DNA from: a virus
Reading direction: 5' to 3' (one strand)
Virus record (IMG/VR): IMGVR_UViG_3300024265_001017
Span: 1-59,520 of that record
DNA: 59,520 nt
Shown: positions 32,749 through 41,428 of the stretch, piece after piece
How the letters are laid out: every line of letters starts with the position of its first letter
How positions within the stretch are numbered: position 1 is the first letter of the stretch
The notes under the pieces: model-generated
Told to the model about the DNA's origin: nothing
What the model saw: the letters and a program-made list of their open reading frames with translations, nothing else
Database searches by the model: none
Position numbers and translations under genes: made by a program

Positions 32749-33615
32749 TTAGAAGTCTGATAGTACATCAAGCAAGCCCTGGAGCAGTGTGCGAACGTTG
32801 CTTGGTAGGTCTTTCGTCATTTCGTATGCCTGGGATACCTCGTCTATAGCTTCCTTCTTTACAGACGCACCTCTCTGGAAGAAGATATCGCCCAACCAAG
32901 TCAGCTCTGCCAACTTGATTCGCTCGACAATCTCGGCATAGTCCTCACGGAGAGAGAATCCGCTAGTGTATGTAACCAGATAACGCTTGACCCCTTCCGG
33001 CCACGTATCGCCTTCTCGTAGATAGAGAATTTGGCCGGTTGTCGGAATGAGTCGGTACAGTTCGGCGCTTAGTGTCTCGCTCCAGATATCGTCGGTGACA
33101 ACAATCTCGTCGCCTGACTCTTCACTGACCGGCACTCGGGGCAATCTCAAAGACTCTCTGCCCCCGTCAAGATAAACGCTTGTTTCTTGGGCCACTATGT
33201 AGTTGCTCAAGTTCTCTTTAATGGTTGCCTCTATCCCTGACAACATAGCGTGAATAAGTGAATCCTCGTCTGTGCCTGAAACTCTGAGATAGTCCTTGGC
33301 AACCGTAAGCTCAACCAACGGGGCTGTAGCCAACGCAGTCAGCACCAAGAATGTGTCTTCAACCGTACTCTCGATTGCTCCACCACCCGTGAATTGGCAA
33401 GCATACGTTCCTGCCGTAGCTAGGGTAATGTCAATGTAGTATTGACCAACCGCATCTTTGACCAGCTCAACGTCTTCCCCGTACACAAAAGCAACGGCAG
33501 CTGCTTGGTCAACTCGATAGCCAAAATCTACTGTCGTTGGGTCAGCAAGGTCTCCGCCATCGTCGCGGAACTCTGCCGATATCCGTATCACCTGTCCTGT
33601 AAAGTAAGTATCCAT
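32749..33615 (-). CDS. gp6-like head-tail connector with N-terminal beta domain (288 aa)
   Basis: Residues ~95-288 (LVELTVAKDYLRVSGTDEDS, LIHAMLSGIEATI, VTYTSGFS, RIKLAELTWLGDIFFQRG) fit the gp6/YqbG connector family that sits under the portal. The first ~95 residues form an extra Ig-like beta domain (FTGQVIRISAEFRDDGGDLA, GQYYIDITLATAGTYACQF) not usual in the family, possibly exposed on the neck. GGAGGAG site. Confidence 0.78.
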   Translation of the reverse strand: MDTYFTGQVIRISAEFRDDGGDLADPTTVDFGYRVDQAAAVAFVYGEDVELVKDAVGQYYIDITLATAGTYACQFTGGGAIESTVEDTFLVLTALATAPLVELTVAKDYLRVSGTDEDSLIHAMLSGIEATIKENLSNYIVAQETSVYLDGGRESLRLPRVPVSEESGDEIVVTDDIWSETLSAELYRLIPTTGQILYLREGDTWPEGVKRYLVTYTSGFSLREDYAEIVERIKLAELTWLGDIFFQRGASVKKEAIDEVSQAYEMTKDLPSNVRTLLQGLLDVLSDF

Positions 33616-33621
33616 TTCTCC

Positions 33622-33651
33622 TCCATTATAGCTGTATTATGTCTCGGTGTC
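33622..33651 (-). promoter_or_regulatory. possible promoter before the connector gene
   Basis: TAGACA, 17 bp, TATAAT reads leftward, but the -10 ends only a few bases before the GGAGGAG site, leaving almost no leader. It could be fortuitous. Confidence 0.25.
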
Positions 33652-33657
33652 TATCTA

Positions 33658-36600
33658 TCAGTCGTCGGGTAGGATTATGATAGATGACCCCGGCGTAGTA
33701 CGCTCGCTCGTTCCACTACCGGCTGTGCTATGCCCGTGGCTTTCACTGCCTGGCTGTGATTTCGTAATAGTCTGGTCTCCCTGTTGTCGGTATGGTGTTT
33801 TATCAAGCGTTGCTATGGCAGTTGAAATACCTGCCGTTATTGCTGCACAAGCTATCTTGGCTGTCAGTAAGCAAGCAACGGAACAGGCACCGTTTGACGA
33901 ACCGGACAGTTTTCTTTGGGTTTTGCAAACTGCTTCCGCAGTACTAGCTCCAACCGATAAACCGCTGAGTTTTCGGGTTATGTTTATTAAAGCATCTGTG
34001 GTCGATGCACCATTGACAACCCCAGTAAGCCCTATTGTCAACTTAAAGGATGCTTCCGCTGTCGAAGTTCCAGCACTTGCGCCTGCCAGTTGTCCAAGAA
34101 GGTCAAGCAATCCCGCTACCGTAGCGACACCATTAGACGCGCCACTCAGCTCCATTGTAAGCTTGATTAAAGCTCCCGCCGTACTCTCCCCACTACTGTT
34201 ACCCTCAAAGAGCCTCAGCAAGCTCAGTATGCTCACTCCTGCGGTGCTTACACCGTCCGTACTACCCGCTAATAGTGTTCTTGTCTCAATTAGGGCACCT
34301 ACAGTAGACACACCCGCGCTGGCACCATCAAAAGTTGCCTGGTTTTTTATAGAGGCGGCGGCGCTTGAACTACCGCTAGTCGCTCCGACTAGTTCTGTTC
34401 TGGACTCCAAATCACAGGAGACAATGGAAGTACCATTCGCCGCTCCAACGAGTTTTCGGAGTACGTTAATGCGCGAACCCGCATTGCTCCAACCGTCAGA
34501 ACTGCCCACAAGACCTCTGAGTCGCTCAATAAGAGAACCAGCAGTGGAAGTACCAGCACCAGCCCCACTTAAACCTCTTAGAACGCCTAAGAGCGCTCCC
34601 ACAGTAGAGAGTCCGTCAGCTTGACCGGCCAAAGTCATCGACAATTCTATAAGTACTGCTCCAGTACTGCTACCCGTTGACAGCCCACCCAACAACGTAG
34701 TGGATTCCCAGTCACAAGAAACGGCTGATGTACCATTACTGACACCCGCTAGCTCAGTTCTCGTTTCGATGCTTGCTTCTGCCGTTGATAAGCCATCACT
34801 AGTTCCAACTAGCTCTGTTCTTGTTTCAATAGCAGCACCCACGGTCGAGTTACCATCTGCTTGTCCACGTATTGCATGGGTCTGAGTTAAGGAAGCTCCA
34901 GCCGTAGAACTGCCGTCCGACTGACCACTCAAAGCGTGGGTCTGGGTCATTAAAGCTCCGGCTGTCGAGCTACCGTCCGACTGCATAGCCATATCAACGT
35001 CATCAAGAAAGTACTGGATATCTAAATGCAGGGTTGAATGGCGTATGTTAGCGCCAAACGTATAACCACCAACACCAATCGCCTCTAGGGGATTCGGGCC
35101 GTCACCGTTAATATCATCAATCGTCCACTTTAAGCCGGTGTCTGGGTTGATGGTTATATCATGTATATCGCTAGTGTAGCCATCAGGCGCTATAACGTGG
35201 TCGTGTGATGTGTACCACGTACCGTTGACTTTAATTAGCGTATTGGCAACGGTATCGCCAACAAAGGCCCTTGCTATATGGTGGTCTTCCACATGATGCA
35301 AGCGGGTGTTTGAACGTATATCTATATCTGCTATATCAAAATAGATAAACTCAGGGTCATTGCTTGAAGTCTGGATTATATAGCTAGCGTCTTCATCCCC
35401 GCCTTCTTCTAACTCGTCTAGCTTCGACCAGTAGTTGCTTGGTGGGGTAGGTTGCCCAAAATTAAAGTGGCCGGTGTTGCTAATGTCGGCAATCGGGACG
35501 ACTCGTAGTATCATCAAGCGACCGACTTCTACTGCCATACCAGCGGTCGAAGTTCCGTCAGAAGCGCCTGCAAACTTCATGCTCAATTCGATAGACGCGC
35601 CAGCGGTAGAACTACCGTCTGCTTGTCCCGTGAGTCCAATGATGGGGTGCATGGTTACGCCAGCCGTAGATGTGCCAGCACTAGCCATTGTTAATATAGT
35701 CCGTGATTCCCAATCGCAAGAGGCCGTGGAAGTTCCGTTCGATTGACCGCCAAGCTCTGTCCGGGTTTCAAGAGAAGCACCAACAGTTGAGCCACCGTCA
35801 CTTGCTCCGCTTACTTCGGTGCGCGTTTCTATAGATGCGCTTGCTGTAGAAAGTCCGTCTGTTGCCCCAGCGAATGTTCGTAGTATGTTAATGAGCGAAT
35901 CCGTGGTGCAAGAACCGTGAGCATACCCATCTAAGGGCATTAACAGCTCAAGGAGCGACCCAGCTGTAGCTACGCCGTCTGTTGCGGCGACAAGTTCCAT
36001 CAGCAATTTAGTCAATGCCGTGGCTGTAGACACTCCATCACTGCCAGCTGTCCAAGTTTTTGTTATATTGGCAATAGCCGTTGCCATTGAGATGCCGTTA
36101 GTGGCACCAACCAGTTCCATGTTCAATTTGAAGCTTGCTCCCGCTAGAGCCACACCGTCTGAGGAACCGCTGAACGTCATAGACAGTTTTATCGGTGTGT
36201 CGGCAGCTTCACTAGTGCCATCCGCTGCCCCACTAAAGGGCATTGACAAATGCACATGTCCATTAGCCGTGCATGTTCCAGCTGAGCTAGCAACCATTGG
36301 TTGAGTAGCAGCCAACAAAGCTCCAGCTGTTGAACCACCAGCAGTTACACCCGCTACTTCCGTTGTTGATTCAAGAGAGGCCCCGGCTGTTGAGCCACCA
36401 GCAGAACTCATAGTACCCAAGTCAGCTACGGTTAGATAGTTAATGGTTACCCACAGTTGGGTAACCCGAATCCCATGATTATCAACGCGCAAAGTGTTAC
36501 CAATTCCCTCAACTGGGTTGTCGCCTGTACCCTTAACGTCCGCTGTCACCCAAGCTAAGCCGGTATTTGGGTTTAGAGTCAGCGTTCTCGTTTTGTATTG

Positions 36601-36936
36601 ATAAGCGGTTCCAGTTATCGTGGTGCTATCTGCATACTTAGTGCCATTTACTTTTATAGACAAACGGGGTCTACTTGTACTAGAACCAGATGGCTCTAGT
36701 CTAACCCATTGATGAATTACTATGTTAGTAACCGAAGCTCCATCAGGCAACGCGCTTATACCCGAGAAACCGTAGTAGCAGTCACGTTCTTGTCCGTAAC
36801 CATCTGAGCGCACGTAGGTAGTATCATCGTCTTTTGTTGTCTCGTCAACACATGCCCACTCGGGAGAGTCACCGTTCGCTGTAAGACCCGCATGTACCAA
36901 CACGTTGCTTGTTGGTCGTACTAGTAATTCACCCAT
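33658..36936 (-). CDS. giant Ser/Thr-rich repeat protein, putative head/neck fibre (1092 aa)
   Basis: Residues ~1-165 and ~480-670 are homologous beta domains (IKVNGTKY / IKVNGTWY, then LNPNTGLAWVTADVKGTGDNP / INPDTGLKWTIDDINGDGPNP). Each is followed by tandem 20-residue repeats with consensus SDGxSTAGAsIe.....LaGa: about 15 copies after the first and about 20 after the second. The regular period suggests a beta-solenoid or fibre. Its place between a decoration-like gene and the connector, beside sugar-transfer genes, suggests an exposed, perhaps O-glycosylated virion fibre. No catalytic motif. The antisense frame is also open over 975 nt, an effect of the repeats. Confidence 0.75.
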   Translation of the reverse strand: MGELLVRPTSNVLVHAGLTANGDSPEWACVDETTKDDDTTYVRSDGYGQERDCYYGFSGISALPDGASVTNIVIHQWVRLEPSGSSTSRPRLSIKVNGTKYADSTTITGTAYQYKTRTLTLNPNTGLAWVTADVKGTGDNPVEGIGNTLRVDNHGIRVTQLWVTINYLTVADLGTMSSAGGSTAGASLESTTEVAGVTAGGSTAGALLAATQPMVASSAGTCTANGHVHLSMPFSGAADGTSEAADTPIKLSMTFSGSSDGVALAGASFKLNMELVGATNGISMATAIANITKTWTAGSDGVSTATALTKLLMELVAATDGVATAGSLLELLMPLDGYAHGSCTTDSLINILRTFAGATDGLSTASASIETRTEVSGASDGGSTVGASLETRTELGGQSNGTSTASCDWESRTILTMASAGTSTAGVTMHPIIGLTGQADGSSTAGASIELSMKFAGASDGTSTAGMAVEVGRLMILRVVPIADISNTGHFNFGQPTPPSNYWSKLDELEEGGDEDASYIIQTSSNDPEFIYFDIADIDIRSNTRLHHVEDHHIARAFVGDTVANTLIKVNGTWYTSHDHVIAPDGYTSDIHDITINPDTGLKWTIDDINGDGPNPLEAIGVGGYTFGANIRHSTLHLDIQYFLDDVDMAMQSDGSSTAGALMTQTHALSGQSDGSSTAGASLTQTHAIRGQADGNSTVGAAIETRTELVGTSDGLSTAEASIETRTELAGVSNGTSAVSCDWESTTLLGGLSTGSSTGAVLIELSMTLAGQADGLSTVGALLGVLRGLSGAGAGTSTAGSLIERLRGLVGSSDGWSNAGSRINVLRKLVGAANGTSIVSCDLESRTELVGATSGSSSAAASIKNQATFDGASAGVSTVGALIETRTLLAGSTDGVSTAGVSILSLLRLFEGNSSGESTAGALIKLTMELSGASNGVATVAGLLDLLGQLAGASAGTSTAEASFKLTIGLTGVVNGASTTDALINITRKLSGLSVGASTAEAVCKTQRKLSGSSNGACSVACLLTAKIACAAITAGISTAIATLDKTPYRQQGDQTITKSQPGSESHGHSTAGSGTSERTTPGSSIIILPDD

Positions 36937-36964
36937 TTATCTCACCCCCTTAAAGTAGTATAGA

Positions 36965-36988
36965 GGGCAGGCTATGGGATGCCCGCCC
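36965..36988 (-). terminator. hairpin between decoration-like and repeat-protein genes
   Basis: GGGCGGG/CCTGCCC stem (one G-U) with a 10-nt loop in the leftward transcript, followed by TCTATACTACTTT. Could attenuate or protect the transcript end. Confidence 0.4.
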
Positions 36989-37020
36989 CCTAGTAGATTG
37001 CTGAGTCTCTAGCTAGAAAC

Positions 37021-37416
37021 TTAGTCCTCTGTAATGTCGAGGTCACCCGCAGGAATCTTAGCAGTATCGCCATCATTGATGGTCTTACTAGCTGAGAGGT
37101 CGCCCCAATAGAGCATGTTACCGACAGTCTCAGCGTCCATCAGTGCAAACGCTACGACTTCACCCCAAGAACCTGTTGCCTCTGGGAAGGTAATATCCGC
37201 CGCATTCTCTGTAGCGTTACCAGCAGAAGTCCAACCAGCACCTTGAGCAACGGATACTCTACCATATGAGCCACCAGTACACTCTGTACCCGTAGTTGAA
37301 TCGGTCGGCGCGACAGTGTACAACGCCACCCACAACGGGTCGGGAGCTGTATAGGCAGTCTCAAAAAGATGTGCAATAACCTTGTTCTCATAGAAGTCCG
37401 ATTTTGAACCAGCCAT
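37021..37416 (-). CDS. small virion decoration/fibre-like protein (131 aa)
   Basis: FYENKVIAHLFETAYTAPDP followed by LWVALYTVAPTDSTTGTEC and GGSYGRVSV is a pattern common in phage structural genes next to the capsid (s..yEn..ldh.....t....wvaLyt..Pt....E..g..Y.R). Usually annotated as a tail or head fibre/decoration protein. It has a strong AAGGAGG site and a hairpin after it. Confidence 0.65.
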   Translation of the reverse strand: MAGSKSDFYENKVIAHLFETAYTAPDPLWVALYTVAPTDSTTGTECTGGSYGRVSVAQGAGWTSAGNATENAADITFPEATGSWGEVVAFALMDAETVGNMLYWGDLSASKTINDGDTAKIPAGDLDITED

Positions 37417-37419
37417 GAT

Positions 37420-38850
37420 TTATTCCTCCTTTTTGTCTTCGATTTTCTCAATCAGTGCCAACGTAGTAGTCAACACTTTGAGTTCGTCTTTCTTCGTTTT
37501 CTTCTTGCCTTTGCCCTTCTTCTTGGGCTTTGGCTTAGTTGTTTTCTTAACGTCCGTATCCTTAAAAGCCTCTTTGAAACTACCTTTCTTCTTTTCGTCA
37601 ACTAAAGGCTTGGTTTCTATCTTAGCGGCTTTCTTTGCTTTCTTCTCGACACGTTTCTTGATTGTCTCTTTTACAAGCTCTTCCTTTGGAATCAAGCCAA
37701 GACGGACAGCCTCAGTCTTTGGAATCCGCCTGCCTCTGCCATACAATAGACGACCGTTCTCTATCACCGGCTTAGTCAGTCGATACCAGAGCTTATTTTG
37801 GTCTTGCATGTCATCCTCTCCCTTCTCAACTGTTATCGGTTTCGCTTTCTGTGCCTTGAGTGCCGTGGCAATGACTTTCTCAATTATCGAGAGGTCATTC
37901 TCCATCACCTGCTCAAAGCGTAAACCGGGTGGAAAACTCGGGAGTTGAATCTTCTCCAAAGTAGACCGCTTAGTGTTTGGAACAGTAATACCCCAGCCAC
38001 CTTCAACGTATATTTTAGCACAGTTCCCTGCATGAAGTCCAATTGTGGGAATGCCAGCGGCTAGATAATCCCATGTCTTGTTAGGTCGGCAATACTGGGT
38101 GTATGCGAATTGCCTAGCGTTCACGTTGTCTTTGGCATACGCTTGTAAGCCAGCGGTGTATTGACTCATTTCTTGAAGCAAGTCTTCGTAGGGTATCCAA
38201 CCGTGTGCAATTATACCCTCAGGCTTAGCAAGTTCCCGTACAGTAGAATACTGGTTCTTGCTTCCATAGATATGCACTGTCCAACCTGCTTTCACAAAAG
38301 CTTGGAAAATACTTCGATAGTTTCTGTAGCCATAGTTACCGCCACCAGTTCTAACAAGCCCACCAGCATAGACTAAGTTCTTGTCTCCAGGGTACTTGGG
38401 CTTTGGATGCCAAGCGAGCATCTGCTTGAGTGGGCGGAGATGAACAACCCCCACATTATCCATTTTGTAGTGCATGTCTTCTCGGAGATATTTCAAGTGG
38501 TCTTCACTAGTGAATATAACACCGGCTGCGTTTTCGCACATCTCTTTTTCAATCGCCAACTGTCGAACATTGAGCTTGGTTCGTAGGCTGTGAACGTCTT
38601 GCTCGATTAAAACGTAGGGGATGCCATACATCCGTGGCAGTTGGTAGTATTTTAACCAATCACCACGGCAGAAGATAAGCTCTGGCTTGAGCTTTTGAAC
38701 GTCTTCCTTCCAATCTTGAATCACCCCAACTGCTCTTGGCGAGCGTAGGGTGACTCCACCGTATCGAGCCTGTAAAAGCGTAAAGTACTTATGGGCAGAA
38801 CCAACCGCCCAACTGTGTTGCTGTAGATAGCAAAAAACGGGGTCATGCAC
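37420..38850 (-). CDS. GT4/GT1-like glycosyltransferase with Lys-rich C-terminal extension (476 aa)
   Basis: Residues ~1-330 form a two-Rossmann glycosyltransferase (LKPELIFCRGDWLKYY, NLVYAGGLVRTGG, VHIYGSKNQY, then CRPNKTWDYLAAGIPTIGLH, the donor-binding region). From ~348 the sequence changes to MQDQNKLWYRLTKPVIENGR and a very Lys-rich tail unlike a glycosyltransferase. Met348 (37809) has its own GAGAGG site, so a separate ~129-residue protein may also be made in frame. It probably transfers the sugar made by the adjacent epimerase/dehydrogenase to a virion or host component. Confidence 0.72.
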   Translation of the reverse strand: MHDPVFCYLQQHSWAVGSAHKYFTLLQARYGGVTLRSPRAVGVIQDWKEDVQKLKPELIFCRGDWLKYYQLPRMYGIPYVLIEQDVHSLRTKLNVRQLAIEKEMCENAAGVIFTSEDHLKYLREDMHYKMDNVGVVHLRPLKQMLAWHPKPKYPGDKNLVYAGGLVRTGGGNYGYRNYRSIFQAFVKAGWTVHIYGSKNQYSTVRELAKPEGIIAHGWIPYEDLLQEMSQYTAGLQAYAKDNVNARQFAYTQYCRPNKTWDYLAAGIPTIGLHAGNCAKIYVEGGWGITVPNTKRSTLEKIQLPSFPPGLRFEQVMENDLSIIEKVIATALKAQKAKPITVEKGEDDMQDQNKLWYRLTKPVIENGRLLYGRGRRIPKTEAVRLGLIPKEELVKETIKKRVEKKAKKAAKIETKPLVDEKKKGSFKEAFKDTDVKKTTKPKPKKKGKGKKKTKKDELKVLTTTLALIEKIEDKKEE

Positions 38851-39892
38851 GATTCAGCACCTCGGCTATTTTTTCTCCAGCGTGACCATCACCGTAAGGG
38901 TTCTTGGCAGTGGCAGCGTTGATATAGTGGATGGGGCTTGTCAGGAGCATTCGCGCTACCTCGACCATCTTGTTAGCGTCTGGTGCAAGAAAGGCTCCGC
39001 CAGTAAGTCCTTCGGGACGTTCGGTTTTCTCTCTGAGTACAATGACTGGCTTGTTTAGTGCGGGAGCTTCCTCTTGCAATCCCCCGCTGTCCGTCATTAC
39101 CATATAGCACCTAGCAAGTTCCTTTAGGAACTCTAGGTAGTGCATAGGTTCGAGCAGGTCAATCCCCTGCTTGCCCTCTAATTCGTGCTTGAGTTGCTGT
39201 CCGGTAGCGTTCGGATGTGTCAGCACCCTAAACGTTTTCTCTGGAAACTCCCTGGCAAGCTTGAGGATACCGGCAGAATACATGCCAACCGGCGCGTTCC
39301 TTCTATGGAGCGTCACCAAAACAGTAGGGTCGAGAGTATGCTTGGGGGCCAACTCATTGACAGCATCAATGACTGTGTTGCCAGTTATGTGAATTTCGTT
39401 GGCATCTCCGTAAGGCATCAAGCGTCTTAGGTTGGCCGCTGCTTGCTTCGTCGGAGCAAAGTGTAGATTGGCTACTGAGGAAATAAACATGCGGTAGACT
39501 TCTTCGGGCCATGGCTCGTATCTACAGAATGACCGCAAGCCTGCCTCTACGTGAGCAATCGGGACTCCCTGGTGAAACGCAACCATGGCTGTAGCGTAAG
39601 CTGTCGCCGTGTCGCCCTGTACTATCACGCGCTCGGGATTGCAGAACTCGATAATCCAAGACATGTAACAGATAATGGCATCTACTGTAGTGAGCAGCCG
39701 TTGGCCTGGCTTCATAAGGTTAAGCTCTGTGTCGGGAGTCATCAAGCTTTTGTCCAGCAGCTCTTTGTGCTGCCCTGTACAGACCACGTACTTATCTTCG
39801 GTTGCTCTCACAACTGGGTACAACTTGATAAGCTCTGGCCGTGTTCCATAAACGAATAGGTTCTTTCCCTTCATGGGTTTTTTGGTAGTCAT
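38843..39892 (-). CDS. wecB: UDP-N-acetylglucosamine 2-epimerase
   Basis: The complete motif set of the non-hydrolysing epimerase is present: VYGTRPELIK, VQGDTATAYA, AHVEAGLRSF, TGNTVIDAVNEL, VTLHRRNAP, then TDSGGLQEEAPALNKPVIVL, EKTERPEGL and NPYGDGHAGEKI. It interconverts UDP-GlcNAc and UDP-ManNAc in the cytoplasm. 349 residues is near normal length. Overlaps the glycosyltransferase and dehydrogenase-like genes by a few nt, so all three are co-translated. Confidence 0.9.
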   Translation of the reverse strand: MTTKKPMKGKNLFVYGTRPELIKLYPVVRATEDKYVVCTGQHKELLDKSLMTPDTELNLMKPGQRLLTTVDAIICYMSWIIEFCNPERVIVQGDTATAYATAMVAFHQGVPIAHVEAGLRSFCRYEPWPEEVYRMFISSVANLHFAPTKQAAANLRRLMPYGDANEIHITGNTVIDAVNELAPKHTLDPTVLVTLHRRNAPVGMYSAGILKLAREFPEKTFRVLTHPNATGQQLKHELEGKQGIDLLEPMHYLEFLKELARCYMVMTDSGGLQEEAPALNKPVIVLREKTERPEGLTGGAFLAPDANKMVEVARMLLTSPIHYINAATAKNPYGDGHAGEKIAEVLNRA

Positions 39893-40653
39893 CTTGTTTT
39901 GGGACAGTCAGTAAGCAGTTTGTCGTTTATCTTCTTAGCTGCCGTCAGCAACCCACGACCGATATCTGATTGTAACAAGATATCCAGGTCTTTCGGCAAG
40001 CACTTTCCACCGCCGCCCCTTCCTCCTTTATTAAATATTTCCATATATTTTCCGCTGTTGAATTTGTTGGCTCTTTGGGGAGCGATTACCTTGCTGTAGT
40101 CTATCTCCCGTTTCTCACAGAGGTCATACAGCTCATTGAAAAATACAAGCTTGATAAGGGGGTAGACATTCGATACAAGCTTAATCAGCTCAGCCTCTTT
40201 CGGCTCCACAAAGTAGCGTGGGCCTTCTAAGTTTGTAAAGAGAATCGTGTTGGCATAGCGGGAATATTCGTCATCGACTGCGCCAAAGACTATGTGGTCT
40301 GGTCTCAGAAAGTCACTGAGCGGCGAGTCTTCCCGTAAGAACTCGGGCATGAATACTATCTTCACGCCGGGATACATACTCTGTAACTGCTCGGTCTCTC
40401 CAACTTCGATAGTCGTCTTGATAATGACAAGCTTACCAACCATCTTTTCGATAAGCGTCCCATCACTAACTCGGCCATCTTTGTCATTAACACAATAGAA
40501 CAGCACATCCGCGTCCCGTACTGATTGACTGTCAGGAGATGCAACGAACCCCTTGTAGGGGTCATGGATTGTGAAGTCTGTGTGACCAAGCGCTTCGAGA
40601 CCATCATGGAGAGTGCTACCTACCATGCCGTGTCCCTGGATAAGAATTTTCAT
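39889..40653 (-). CDS. UDP-sugar dehydrogenase-like protein lacking the C-terminal domain (254 aa)
   Basis: Similar to the UDP-glucose/GDP-mannose dehydrogenase family (UDP-ManNAc dehydrogenase is the expected partner of the epimerase). The N-terminal Rossmann fold starts MKILIQGHGMVG (GxGxxG), EAELIKLVSNVYP has the catalytic Lys, and GGRGGGGKCLPKDLDIL carries the catalytic Cys. The usual ~130-residue C-terminal UDP-binding domain is missing. It may be active as a reduced enzyme, work with another subunit or have a changed substrate. Confidence 0.75.
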   Translation of the reverse strand: MKILIQGHGMVGSTLHDGLEALGHTDFTIHDPYKGFVASPDSQSVRDADVLFYCVNDKDGRVSDGTLIEKMVGKLVIIKTTIEVGETEQLQSMYPGVKIVFMPEFLREDSPLSDFLRPDHIVFGAVDDEYSRYANTILFTNLEGPRYFVEPKEAELIKLVSNVYPLIKLVFFNELYDLCEKREIDYSKVIAPQRANKFNSGKYMEIFNKGGRGGGGKCLPKDLDILLQSDIGRGLLTAAKKINDKLLTDCPKTR

Positions 40654-40689
40654 GTTATCGCCTATCTTTGGTTGGGTACATTACTGTTG

Positions 40690-40718
40690 ATTATACCTTA
40701 CGACCAGGCGGAAGTCCA
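40690..40718 (-). promoter_or_regulatory. promoter of the dehydrogenase-epimerase-transferase genes
   Basis: TGGACT, 17 bp, TATAAT, the same -35 and spacing as the tail tube promoter. The -10 overlaps the stop of the preceding glycosyltransferase gene. Confidence 0.6.
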
Positions 40719-41428
40719 CAGAGACTCCGAACGTAAGGGTGCATCTCAATTTTCTTGCCCTTGCTTGCTGTCGTGATTGTGCTGCATCTGTTCAAAACCC
40801 AGTTGCTCTTGTGAATCACCTGTACCCACTCCCGACTCTCAAGGATGGTAAGCGGATAGTATCTCCACATCCAGGTATGGTTGCGCTCATAGACGTTCCG
40901 TAGGTCGCCTGCCCTCGAAACGAGCGTTGTGAAGGGGGATGTGCATTCTTCGTGATGAACCGTATCCTCGTAGAATGTTTTGTTGCGAACATCCAAGCGA
41001 TAGCCCAAGAACTCATAGAGTCCCGGCTCGGTCGCTAGTTCCTGCATATGCTCAATGTAGGTCGGCATCATTATATCGTCGTTATCTATACGAGTCATCA
41101 AAATCAACTCGTCCTCGTTTGCGGTATTTCTGATGAAGTCCATGTAAGCGGTTGTCATTGTAGTGGGCAGAGGAGCGTCACAATCTTCCCCAAAGAATTT
41201 AGCGCCTGGTACATCGACTTCGGGGTTGCCCAGAATCAACCAGCGGAAGTCTTGACACGTTTGTCCCAGAATAGAGGGCTTGGTAAACTGATTGAACAGC
41301 TCTATTCGGTGTTTCACATAGCCTTTTGGCCCCAGCTTAGCTCGGCCAAGAAAGTTTTGCTTGCCCTTTGCATTAGCGGCTTTTAGGTCTGGGCTGTAGT
41401 GAAACCGGGTGACAATGAAGTGCCTCAT
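40691..41428 (-). CDS. rhamnosyltransferase-like glycosyltransferase (245 aa)
   Basis: FIVTRFHYSPDLKA at the N-terminus, QTCQDFRWLILGNPE, then ILMTRIDNDDIMMPTYIEHM with the DxD-type metal motif (near 114-118), match the putative rhamnosyl transferase family. It transfers a sugar from a nucleotide donor; actual sugar unknown. Overlaps the methyltransferase gene by 4 nt. Confidence 0.75.
   Translation of the reverse strand: MRHFIVTRFHYSPDLKAANAKGKQNFLGRAKLGPKGYVKHRIELFNQFTKPSILGQTCQDFRWLILGNPEVDVPGAKFFGEDCDAPLPTTMTTAYMDFIRNTANEDELILMTRIDNDDIMMPTYIEHMQELATEPGLYEFLGYRLDVRNKTFYEDTVHHEECTSPFTTLVSRAGDLRNVYERNHTWMWRYYPLTILESREWVQVIHKSNWVLNRCSTITTASKGKKIEMHPYVRSLCGLPPGRKV

Noticed and set aside
33622-33651. 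Strong connector promoter (TAGACA-17-TATAAT)
   Set aside because: Kept only at low confidence: the transcript would start inside the ribosome site.
33647-34624. Long antisense ORF (325 codons) opposite the repeat protein
   Set aside because: Produced by the 60-nt repeat period; no ribosome site, and the translated repeats are not typical protein.
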